From assembly GCA_964511425.1 (NCBI GenBank), contig CAZEFI010000009.1, positions 1-56,782 of the forward strand: DNA of 56,782 nucleotides, in the 5' to 3' direction. The notes under the pieces are model-generated. The model was not told where the DNA came from. It searched no databases and was given only the letters and a program-made list of their open reading frames with translations. The position numbers and the translations under genes were made by a program. How positions within the stretch are numbered: position 1 is the stretch's first letter; every line of letters starts with the position of its first letter. Positions 45,065-53,951 of the stretch are shown in pieces. The stretch comes from Bin55 sp964511425. Its GTDB lineage: Bacteria; Pseudomonadota; Gammaproteobacteria; Pseudomonadales; Azotimanducaceae.

Positions 45065-47011
45065 CTAACGGTTGTCTAACGTCGCTCGATCTTCGTCGGT
45101 TAGATACTGCTTAAGTGTTTCAACCTGAGACTCGCTGAAATTTTCTATATAGGATGTCGTGTAATTGTCCACATGTCGAGAGTCAAACAGTTTCATGACA
45201 ACTTTTGAGCGAGTTTCTGCATTCGGCAATTGTTCAATCGACTCAACAAAACTATTTGAGTCTACACTCACCCAACTACCAGTAATGAGTGGGAAGTAGA
45301 TAGCCTGTTCGGCGTCAGGTAGATCGAGACCAAGACTGAGTGCCCGATCGATGTCTCCATTGCCGATCACAAATTCAGCTACTTTGGCGGATGCCACCGC
45401 TCGCGTCTTGCCTTCACGCACTCCGGCAAGCAGTTCAACAGCAGTTTCAACGCTGTCCCATTGCGCAATCGATCGTAGTACATCGGCCTCAATTCCAACT
45501 TTGTCCCAAGTCAATAACGTTTCCTTTCGTGCGACTTCAAAAGCACGCCGTGAATCTATTGAAACCAGCGAATTGGATAATCGTGAAACTAATTCAAACT
45601 TTTGTTGATCAGTCGTTTCAACACTTTCGACCCAACTCACCGCCGCTTCTAAATCCAGTTCCACCCAGACTCGTAGGACTTGACTAATGGAGTTTGATCG
45701 AACATCGCTACTCTTGACCTCGAGAGCAAGTTCCGCAGCTTCGAGAGGTGCAGTCTTGGCGATCATGCCTAGGGCACTCGCTGTCGCACTTGCTTGAAGG
45801 TTAGGTGGAAATTCCTCGATGTTAGCAAGTACATACTGCGGATCTTTCACAGCCCAAGTACTGACGACTATACGTGGTGCAAGATCACGTAAGAAAGGAT
45901 CGTCTATTTCTTCAAGAGCGTTGTAGGCAGCTTGTGGGTCAGAGATTGCCCAAGCACTTAACACGTCCAGAGCGATTGGGTTACCCGGTCGTACGTCCAT
46001 CGGAACTTTTAGTGCTTGTTGAAGAGCTGATTGGGGATTATCATCGACTGCTTTTACTAACACTAGACTAATCGTTGCCGATTTGATGTTGCCCAAATTC
46101 TCAGTGGCTTGAATTTCATCGACTATTCCTACTCCGTCTTTTTCATACCACTGTAAGACTACATTTTTTATTACCCATTCGTGTTGGAGATTGCGACTCT
46201 CTGCCAACGGACTCACTTTGGTCCACGCTAGCCTTGGGTGTTCCAATTGTTCTGTGTTGAACCCAGCTAAATATACGTCCTCTGCTTGCTTTTCACTTCC
46301 CAGTTCCACGGCAATTTCCCGCAGTTCGTCTAGCGACTTGCCAGACTGCGACTCTAGAATTCCCTTCAGTGCAAGTTGGCGAGACTCTGTATCTAAGGTA
46401 TGAGCATGCTCAGTTGCCGCCGAAAGGTCCCGTGTTGCCCAACTATAGAAGACTGTCGTTATGAATGACGACTGTGCCGGTGCTGACGGAGGTAATGCAA
46501 ATCTAAGTGAGAGCCTTATTGAAGCGTGGGAAGACAGCGTCACCAATTGTTGCGGTAAGTCGTGTGCCACGGCATACTCAACCGCCTCTTCTGCTTCAAA
46601 ATTCGTGAGTCTTTCTAGCAGGGCTCTTTGGAGTTTGTGCCGCACTCGTACGGTGGAACCGAAAGATGAGTCTATTGTAGCTGCAAAAATATCGCCCAGG
46701 TACCTAGCAGGTAATTGCGCGACATACGAATAGATGGCTGCTTCGATCTCGTCAAAATTCGTAACTTGGAGAGGAGCTTCAAACTGCTTTAGTGCTTGAA
46801 TGTGGTTATCTAGGTTGCCCGGCAACGTGTTGTTTGTCTGTTGCTCATTCGCTTCAGAATGGCTTATGTGAGTTTTGTTAGATGCAGTAGGGTCAAGGGA
46901 TTCGGAAGAGTTGATCGACAACGCAACAAATTTAAATGCAAATGCGCAGCCAATACCAACCACAACCCCTACTACGCAAAGGAGGATAGTGAAAATAGCA
47001 GGTCGTTTCAT
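45065..47011 (-). CDS. repeat-protein paralog 1: membrane-anchored alpha-repeat protein
   Basis: 648 residues. One N-terminal membrane anchor (about 5-27), a polar Ser/Thr/Asn linker, then a long all-helical repeat region. A recurring unit starts W(A/V)xxD and continues with AA/L-rich helix: FYSWATRDLSAATEHAHTL, SAWAISDPQAAYNALEEI, STWAVKDPQYVLANIEEF, RVWVELDLEAAVSWVESV. It is probably an alpha-solenoid facing the periplasm. I know no family name. The two genes upstream encode clear relatives (similar anchor, linker and repeat), so the three form a tandem family. Many paired W-D units suggest a protein-binding scaffold. Confidence 0.75.
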   Translation of the reverse strand: MKRPAIFTILLCVVGVVVGIGCAFAFKFVALSINSSESLDPTASNKTHISHSEANEQQTNNTLPGNLDNHIQALKQFEAPLQVTNFDEIEAAIYSYVAQLPARYLGDIFAATIDSSFGSTVRVRHKLQRALLERLTNFEAEEAVEYAVAHDLPQQLVTLSSHASIRLSLRFALPPSAPAQSSFITTVFYSWATRDLSAATEHAHTLDTESRQLALKGILESQSGKSLDELREIAVELGSEKQAEDVYLAGFNTEQLEHPRLAWTKVSPLAESRNLQHEWVIKNVVLQWYEKDGVGIVDEIQATENLGNIKSATISLVLVKAVDDNPQSALQQALKVPMDVRPGNPIALDVLSAWAISDPQAAYNALEEIDDPFLRDLAPRIVVSTWAVKDPQYVLANIEEFPPNLQASATASALGMIAKTAPLEAAELALEVKSSDVRSNSISQVLRVWVELDLEAAVSWVESVETTDQQKFELVSRLSNSLVSIDSRRAFEVARKETLLTWDKVGIEADVLRSIAQWDSVETAVELLAGVREGKTRAVASAKVAEFVIGNGDIDRALSLGLDLPDAEQAIYFPLITGSWVSVDSNSFVESIEQLPNAETRSKVVMKLFDSRHVDNYTTSYIENFSESQVETLKQYLTDEDRATLDNR

Positions 47012-47120
47012 GGGGGTTTACTGAACCATCTCGGTGAATAAAAACGAAGATTGATTGATGCGTATATTCAACCCACTAAAAGTACACTCGATACACTCAA
47101 CATTTCAGTGGTGAAAAACA

Positions 47121-48992
47121 CTATGGTTGAGTTTCCGACTCCATTTGCTTCAACATCTCTTGGTGAGCTTCCGTTAGGTGTTTCTCAAACAATCGCAATT
47201 CTTCATCAGTGTACGCATTCGTTTGAGTGTTCAAACCGATCATCATAAGTGCGACATTTGACCTTGTTGCTTCAACTTCAATGTGCTCTAAACTATTTTT
47301 CAACCCTTGTGCATCTTTTTCTATCCAGCTCCAGACTGAATTTTGAAAGTAATCAATCTGATCAGTTTCAGGTAAATCGTTCACCAGGACGATCGCTCGT
47401 TGACTATCGCCATTGTCAATCAGGACTCCAGCGACGTTCTTAATAGTTGACACTTTAGATTCTTCTCGTACCTGCGGCAACAATTCGATTGCGAGTTCGA
47501 TATCGGTTTGAGCAATGTGTCTCACAACCGTCGTTTCGTGCCCAATCAATATATCTCCGCTCAGCTGTAGCGATTGCTGAAGTGCTAAATCGAATGCGAG
47601 ACGTGGGTCCGTTTCGATCAGTGCATTCGCCAGTGGTGCAAGCAAGGCATCCCTAAGCGGTTCATCAGTAGACAAACTCAGTATCCAATTCTTCGTAGCG
47701 TCAAGATCATTTCGGCTCCAAGTGTATACCAGGGTTGTCGCTAACTCCTGTTTCAGATTCTCATCTTCAATTTGCAGTACCGCGTTTACTGCTTCTGTCG
47801 GAGATTGTGCTGTGAGTGTTCGAACTGCGGTCTGACTCACTGAATCCCGCAGTGCAAGTGGCAGCGAACCTAAATTTTGTAAGGTGTATTTAGGTTCAAT
47901 TTTCGCCTTTTCACGATAGCCTTTCTCTAGCATGTTTTGTCGATAACTGCTCGGTGGGAGCGACTCCGCTCGATTCAACACTGCCAAGTGGTCATATCCT
48001 ACCCAAGTGCTGACTATTCCACGAAGTATAAATCCCTTCTGAGGAAAGTCATCATGAAGATTGAACGTATACTCAAAAGCTTCCTCAGTCTGCTCTTGGA
48101 CATCAGCGTGGTTCCACAACACACTTAACGCTACCCACTCGAGCATTTCTTTGCTTGAAATTGATGCAGTGATTTCATCGAATATTTGTAGACCTTCTTG
48201 ACTAATCCAAGCATTAGCTACTGTTTCAAGTACGTTTATGTGCTGTTGGTTATCCGGTACGGCCATTTCGACAATTTCGTACCAAACGTGTTTGGGGTCG
48301 TCAATCGTGTCAAGGAGAAGCGATTGAAAGAAGAAAGTAGTCGCGTATGTTTCATCTCCTAGTTCACGTGCAATTTCTTGTTGCTGTTCCCGCGTAGCCC
48401 CATTTTGGGACTGAAGGATGCTGTGCAAAACCCAATAGCGGTCTAGCTCCGATAATGTCTGCGCCGTTTTCGCGTGAGCTATCGCTTCGTCTAGGTCGTT
48501 AGTTGCCCATACAAAAAAGACGATGGAACCTAAGGACGAACGAACGGGTTCAATCCTAGCTGTTGCGAATTCAAGCGCTTGTGCCGGTGAAGTCCGAGCC
48601 AATTTTTGAACAAGAGCTGCTTGAAATTCTTCGCGAAACTGTTTCGAAACATCCCATGTTGCCAGTGTGGATTGTTCTAACCAATCCAGAATTTTGTTCT
48701 TATCTAGGACTGTGGTCCACGATGCGATTGCCTTTTTTTGTTCAAATACACTGAGCGGTAAGATTAGGTCAGTGATTTGATTTGGAATAGTTTGAGACTC
48801 GCTCGCTTCAGCTGTAATCGAACTCGTCGAATCGACGGGTGCTTCATTGAGTATAGACTCATCTAATTCTGTCGATCGAAGAGGTTCAGCCATCCTTTCG
48901 CTCTGCGACGAGGAAAGAATTCCAATAGTTACTCCGAATCCACTTGCCAGTCCAACGACAAAAGCTAAGACACGTACGCTGGGAGGTTTCAT
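47121..48992 (-). CDS. repeat-protein paralog 2: membrane-anchored alpha-repeat protein
   Basis: 623 residues with the same plan as its neighbour: an N-terminal anchor (VLAFVVGLASGFGVTIGIL), a Ser/Glu-rich linker to about residue 70, then helical units marked by FFVWATNDLDEAIAHAKTA, STWVGYDHLAVLNRAESL, YTWSRNDLDATKNWILSL and WSWIEKDAQGLKNSLEHI. The linker is acidic. A hairpin (49005-49028, CTCTC/GAGAG with flanking TAAG/CTTA) lies just upstream of the ATG. No signal for secretion beyond the anchor; no enzyme motif. Confidence 0.75.
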   Translation of the reverse strand: MKPPSVRVLAFVVGLASGFGVTIGILSSSQSERMAEPLRSTELDESILNEAPVDSTSSITAEASESQTIPNQITDLILPLSVFEQKKAIASWTTVLDKNKILDWLEQSTLATWDVSKQFREEFQAALVQKLARTSPAQALEFATARIEPVRSSLGSIVFFVWATNDLDEAIAHAKTAQTLSELDRYWVLHSILQSQNGATREQQQEIARELGDETYATTFFFQSLLLDTIDDPKHVWYEIVEMAVPDNQQHINVLETVANAWISQEGLQIFDEITASISSKEMLEWVALSVLWNHADVQEQTEEAFEYTFNLHDDFPQKGFILRGIVSTWVGYDHLAVLNRAESLPPSSYRQNMLEKGYREKAKIEPKYTLQNLGSLPLALRDSVSQTAVRTLTAQSPTEAVNAVLQIEDENLKQELATTLVYTWSRNDLDATKNWILSLSTDEPLRDALLAPLANALIETDPRLAFDLALQQSLQLSGDILIGHETTVVRHIAQTDIELAIELLPQVREESKVSTIKNVAGVLIDNGDSQRAIVLVNDLPETDQIDYFQNSVWSWIEKDAQGLKNSLEHIEVEATRSNVALMMIGLNTQTNAYTDEELRLFEKHLTEAHQEMLKQMESETQP

Positions 48993-49782
48993 AGGACGAT
49001 TGTATAAGCTCTCGATTTGAGAGACTTAATTGTACTGCTAGTATGTATGTTCTAACAGATTCGAATGCTAACTACTACACGGTGAGAAATCTGTTCGTAG
49101 TTGAGTGTTGGAGCAAAATGTGTCTGTCCTTTGTGCTTACAGGGAATGCAACTGAGTGATTTAATCTGCGCCTAGGATGCTTGATTTTTGTGCTCACCAA
49201 AACGTTAACCGACGATCTAGCGAAAAGCAGTTTCGACGGAAAACCGGCATCTGACCACTCATCGAACAGATCCTGATTATTAACTAGGTTTGGTATGTAC
49301 TATATCTCGACACCTAGTGTGTCTTATGCGTTTACATCGCTCACAATGACGTAGTGAATGCTTAAATCTCCGGTTCCTCGGTGAGCTGAGCGAATTCACA
49401 ACACACTACACGGTCACGTTCTGTGAAATTCGAAGCAGACCACTCCAAGCCGCTTTCAAAAAATCACATACTGTTTTGATTGGAAAAGTCGGTTTCGGTT
49501 GCTACCGTTTCGATGCAATCGTTCATGCAACGTTCACCACAGCAACGACCTGTTTAGATTCTCCAAATCAATAGTTTGATTTGCTCCGATGAGCTCTGAC
49601 TGTGATTCAGTCAACGCATCGACCAAAGTAACCAAATGGAACATTCGGGCATTGAAGTCAACCTATCCCGTGAAAAAAACACGATCAATAGACTAAAGTA
49701 CCCAAACACATCACACACGCAAATGTCGAGAGTATCCTAAGAACGAAAGGTTGCCTGAATACGCAATGTATACGACATTTTT
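48993..49782. other. 790-bp gap between repeat-protein paralogs 2 and 3
   Basis: No frame longer than about 60 codons and no recognisable gene, RNA or repeat. The hairpin at 49005-49028 is its only clear structure. Its position between paralogs makes a decayed fourth copy conceivable, but I saw no W-D repeat pattern in it. Confidence 0.4.
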
Positions 49783-51321
49783 CTAATCTTTAGAACTATT
49801 GTCCTTGAGCATCCCCTGTCTTTGAAGTTTAATCTCGCGTTGTGCCGCGCTGGATTTAGCAGCAAGTGTCGCTAATTCGGCTGGACTATATGCTGCTTTT
49901 GGATGAGTCGGAAATTGCACCGCGTTGACAAAATGCTTGGGTAAAGCTTCTACTCTTGCCAGATCATCCTCATTGAGATAAGCTTGTGCTCGTTGAATTT
50001 GTTGAGAATCTAACACCAAACTAACCGAGTTAACAGCAATGAGAGAGTAAGCAGCATAAGAACGACTGTCTTGAGGGATCAGTTCTAAACGATCAAGTAA
50101 TTCGACCGGTTGATGCGAAGCCCAATGAATAGTTAGGTCCCGATAAAAGTTATCATGCCAATGCGGTAATTTTTTCCCCAACTCGAGCGCTTGGTCAAAT
50201 TCGTGATGAAATTGCACCATTGCTTGGGCTGTGTCTCTATAGGCATTGAATACCGTATAAGCTTCATTCCGTACCTCTGAGAGCAAATTTGCCGCGTGGG
50301 ATGCGTCTGACTTAGCGATTTCTGCAACTACGATTGATTCCATGGCACCTTTGCCCAACGGCTTAGGTTGTTTAAGGGCAGCCTCGAATGCACCCTGTGG
50401 ATCTACGTCGGCATAAGTTCGAAAAGTAGTTTCCAACACAGCCGCTCGCATTGATGATGAAGAAAACGGGTGCGACTCAACCCAATCAAGAGCTGCCATG
50501 GGGCTAAGTTTAGTCCAATGTTCCGCTATTGCGTGCGCTAATGTAGCTTCTCTACTAGAGTCGAAAAAGTTCGGTAGATACTCTGTGGCGGCATCCGGAT
50601 CAATCCTCGCTAACGCGAGCAAAGCTTTTTCTTGCGCGAAGTCACGAATATTGTCAGGCACGGCGTTCATATTCGCCAACATCTTTCGTGGTTCGAGCTC
50701 TGCCCATTCCCAAACGGCGCGACGTTGTAACATTCGAATAGACGGATCGGTCGACGCTAAAGCCCAAACTGTTGCGACAGTAGAAGCAGGGTCATTTCGC
50801 GCCCAATCAGTCACTATTTCGTGCAAGATCCAGCGACGCGCGCCCCCCTCAAGAGCGAGAGCTTCCGAGAATACATTTTCATGTCCATCAGACATCGCGG
50901 AGTATAACATTGAACCAACGAGAGTTTCTCGTAAGGCTGTATCATTGATGGAATCGTACACTAGCTGCATAGCTGACATTCCCTGTTCAGACCAAAGCTC
51001 GTTCGTAGCTTGCAGCAATTCAGCTAGTTGCCCTTTGTCTGCAACGTCGTCTTCGATTAAAGAAATTAATGAAGCATTCCCAGTTTTTGACTGTTCAGAT
51101 TTATGATCCGACGTTCTTGCATTTCGGCTACCGTCGTAAGATTCTGTCGAGCTTGGAGAATCAGTGCTGGGAGTACCGAGGTCTCTCGTTAATTCAACAT
51201 CCTCGTGATGACGTTCTTGGGTTGCTAAGAACAAAGACATTAAAGCAAGAGAAGCAATTACAACTCCCGTCGTAGTACCAATGAGAAAGGATTTACCGGA
51301 AAAAGATTTGTGTTCATCCAT
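49783..51321 (-). CDS. repeat-protein paralog 3: membrane-anchored alpha-repeat protein
   Basis: 512 residues, the shortest of the three. N-terminal anchor (SFLIGTTTGVVIASLALMSLFLA), then a Ser/Thr/Asp linker to about residue 80, then helical units such as TDWARNDPASTVATVWAL, WEWAELEPRKMLANMNAV, EHWTKLSPMAALDWVESH and IHWASHQPVELLDRLELI. A strong Shine-Dalgarno GGAGGT lies six bases before the ATG at 51319-51321. The C-terminus is basic and polar (AAQREIKLQRQGMLKDNSS), unlike the other two. First gene of the tandem set in transcription order. Confidence 0.75.
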   Translation of the reverse strand: MDEHKSFSGKSFLIGTTTGVVIASLALMSLFLATQERHHEDVELTRDLGTPSTDSPSSTESYDGSRNARTSDHKSEQSKTGNASLISLIEDDVADKGQLAELLQATNELWSEQGMSAMQLVYDSINDTALRETLVGSMLYSAMSDGHENVFSEALALEGGARRWILHEIVTDWARNDPASTVATVWALASTDPSIRMLQRRAVWEWAELEPRKMLANMNAVPDNIRDFAQEKALLALARIDPDAATEYLPNFFDSSREATLAHAIAEHWTKLSPMAALDWVESHPFSSSSMRAAVLETTFRTYADVDPQGAFEAALKQPKPLGKGAMESIVVAEIAKSDASHAANLLSEVRNEAYTVFNAYRDTAQAMVQFHHEFDQALELGKKLPHWHDNFYRDLTIHWASHQPVELLDRLELIPQDSRSYAAYSLIAVNSVSLVLDSQQIQRAQAYLNEDDLARVEALPKHFVNAVQFPTHPKAAYSPAELATLAAKSSAAQREIKLQRQGMLKDNSSKD

Positions 51322-51650
51322 GTGAGACCTCCATCATCTCATATATAAAAAGTTTGCTCGCAAAGCCCAACGAATATCGCGATCGAATTTTTTCGTGGTT
51401 TGCACTATTACTATTCGATCAATTGTATCGAGAAAGGTTCCTTCAAATTCTATATAAGGACGAGCTTTTGACGGCTATCTCGTAGTATGAAGCGTTTACA
51501 ACACACAGTGAAAGTGCCCGTAATCGAGTAGTAGTGTGTGGAGTGCTTGAGAATTCGAAAGTCTAACAAAACTAGAATTTCGACATCAAATTGACGGACA
51601 CGGACTCGGCGAAACTTCTTCAAACAACGAGGTATTTAATGTGTTGAAGT
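51322..51650. other. 329-bp gap upstream of repeat-protein paralog 3
   Basis: Promoter space for paralog 3 and downstream space of the helicase gene. No gene or clear terminator seen. Short CACACA/TGTGTG stretches around 51510-51540 could pair. Confidence 0.3.
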
Positions 51651-53951
51651 CTAGATCGGCTTCCCACTCCAGAATTGATTAAGCGCGATACGCACCTGAC
51701 TAGATTTCACAATCTGCGGATCCCAATGCCGTGGAAAATACTGCTGATACTCACTGCGAGTAAAGCGTGGGTCAATCAGCACGATTACCCCACGATCTGT
51801 TACATTACGTACAACTCTCCCAGCCGCTTGAACTACGCGATTCATTGCTGGTTGTCGATATGCGAGTTCAAACCCAACATCACTTAACGCGCGCAGTTTC
51901 TCGAGCTCGAGCGATTTCGGCGGGATGCTCGGTCCTATAACGACCACACCAGCCAAGGCTTCAGGATCGAAATCAACCGATTCGGTGAATACTCCACCCA
52001 TCACAGTCAACCCAACTCGGGCTTTTGGTTCATTCATCCATTCGATAAACTCCGCGCGCTCCTCAACTGTTATATGAGCATCCTGCTTGCGAACGTGATC
52101 ACTTAGGTTGTGCAGAGCAGTAAATACACGATCTAGATATTCAAAAGACGGGAACGCGACTAGCCAGTTTTCATCCGTTGAATCACGAACATCTTCGATG
52201 ACTTTGACAATTTCTGCAATACTTCTCTCCCGATCATTCCAGTAAGTAGAAATGTCCGGCACGATCATTACGCCAAAACGGTGCGAATCTGGTTCGTTTT
52301 GAGTCCTTACAAAGGGACCTGACACTCCGTGGCTTTCTTCAAACACTTTTGAGGGAGATAAGGTTCCCGAAAACCGGACGCTCCCTGAATATTCACGGAC
52401 TACTCCTCGGATCCAAGATCCCGGTGCGATACAACGCAATACTAACACTAAATCCTCGTCCTCACGCCGCATCAAACAGATGTAAGATGCAGTATCGTAG
52501 CGTTCCTTTGCATCATTGAATCGCAAGGCGGCAGACCAGCACTGAAACAGCGATTCATGCGTCGATTCCATATCAACTTCCTCGCAAACAACAAGCAAAG
52601 AGTCGAGGAGTTGCCAAAATTCTTCTTCAATGACGGGAATTTCAAACTCTTCGTCACTAGAGCTTGAATTTGTTGTCAAATTTTCGATCCACTCTACTAA
52701 CTGTTGTGAAACGGCACGAACGTCCTGTAATGGACACTCGGAGATTACTCGTTTTAACAGTTCTAAACTCAGTTCAGCAGATAACATCTCTGAAACACGA
52801 GATCCCAGTCGGTGCGCTTCGTCAACAAGCACCGTGACCCGCTTGGAAAATCGAGTGTGTAGTCGCTGTAGTGCGACGAATGGGTCAAACACATAGTTGT
52901 AGTCTCCAATGACGACATCGCACCACGTTGCAGTATCGAGCGACAGTTCAAAGGGGCAGACCTTGTGTGATCGTGCGACGAGTTCGACAAGCTTTTGATC
53001 AATAGCCGGGTGTGCTAACAAATCATCGCGGGCTGCTTGCACGCGGTCAAAATGTCCCTTCGCAAACTCACAATGTTCAGGCGCGCAGGTCGCGCCTGGT
53101 GTGAAACAAATACGATCCTTCGCAGTGATCACAATAGATCGTAAATGCTCGTTGTTGTCACTCAGAGCCTTCATCGTTTCGTGAACGATGCGTTGTCCCG
53201 TAGTACGTGCGGTTGTATAAATCACACGATCTGTATGTTCAGAACCCATCGCTTTGACAGCGGGGAATAGGGTCGTGATTGTCTTACCGGTGCCGGTGGG
53301 GGCTTCAAACATGAGATCCTCGTGATCTCGAATCGACATGTAGACACGCCGGGCTAAATTTATCTGCGCGTCTTCAACTGTTTCGAAAGGCATGTCTTGT
53401 CGCACTGCAGAAGCGTTGCGTTGCTTAATTCTCTGTAATACAGATCTAATAAACGTCGCAAAATGGGTACAAGTCTCGTTGAAAAACTGCAGTATTTCGT
53501 TCCTTGTTAGAGTCTCAGAGAAAGACTTACTGGACATCGAGTCTGGATGAATGTAAGTGACCTTGACTTCGCAATCCTGGATCTCAGGTTCATCGGTCAT
53601 AAACATTGCCGCGTACAAACGTGCTTGTGCTACATTTTCGAACCCCCGACTTTGAAACAATTCATCGACAGCCTTGCGTGTCGTTTTGATTTCTTCGACG
53701 ACAGCATTTTCGCGATATAGGATACCGTCCGCACGACCAGATATGGTTAACTGCATGCCTTCGTAGTCGAATGAAAGAGACAGTCGATGTTCTCGGCGAT
53801 ACCCCGCGCAATTTTTTAGCTGTTGTTCTTGATATCGCTGCTGGGCTTTGATCCCTTCCAGCATCTGAGTCGATTCTTCGAAGCGATAGTTGATATCGCC
53901 CTTGCGATGCACGAAAGTTGCGAGTTCAGCAACACCGATCGATAGCTTCAC
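51651..53951 (-). CDS. Fe-S superfamily 2 helicase (DinG/XPD-like) with N-terminal nuclease-like domain
   Basis: 766 residues. The N-terminus (about 40-135) has a PD-(D/E)XK core like Cas4/RecB: D75 in GRADGILY and E87-x-K89 in VEEIKTT. The helicase follows: Walker A EAPTGTGKT (217-224), four cysteines C282, C289, C294 and C332 that bind a [4Fe-4S] cluster, and VDEAH (377-380). C-terminal motifs include AGRVVRN. Such enzymes unwind forked or damaged DNA. It is coupled (ATGA overlap at 53948-53951) to a FAN1-type nuclease, a pair known in gammaproteobacteria. Confidence 0.85.
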   Translation of the reverse strand: MKLSIGVAELATFVHRKGDINYRFEESTQMLEGIKAQQRYQEQQLKNCAGYRREHRLSLSFDYEGMQLTISGRADGILYRENAVVEEIKTTRKAVDELFQSRGFENVAQARLYAAMFMTDEPEIQDCEVKVTYIHPDSMSSKSFSETLTRNEILQFFNETCTHFATFIRSVLQRIKQRNASAVRQDMPFETVEDAQINLARRVYMSIRDHEDLMFEAPTGTGKTITTLFPAVKAMGSEHTDRVIYTTARTTGQRIVHETMKALSDNNEHLRSIVITAKDRICFTPGATCAPEHCEFAKGHFDRVQAARDDLLAHPAIDQKLVELVARSHKVCPFELSLDTATWCDVVIGDYNYVFDPFVALQRLHTRFSKRVTVLVDEAHRLGSRVSEMLSAELSLELLKRVISECPLQDVRAVSQQLVEWIENLTTNSSSSDEEFEIPVIEEEFWQLLDSLLVVCEEVDMESTHESLFQCWSAALRFNDAKERYDTASYICLMRREDEDLVLVLRCIAPGSWIRGVVREYSGSVRFSGTLSPSKVFEESHGVSGPFVRTQNEPDSHRFGVMIVPDISTYWNDRERSIAEIVKVIEDVRDSTDENWLVAFPSFEYLDRVFTALHNLSDHVRKQDAHITVEERAEFIEWMNEPKARVGLTVMGGVFTESVDFDPEALAGVVVIGPSIPPKSLELEKLRALSDVGFELAYRQPAMNRVVQAAGRVVRNVTDRGVIVLIDPRFTRSEYQQYFPRHWDPQIVKSSQVRIALNQFWSGKPI

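Noticed and set aside
50498..51106. 202-codon plus-strand frame opposite repeat-protein paralog 3
   Set aside because: Long only because the opposite strand codes for Ala- and Glu-rich repeats; no family signal.
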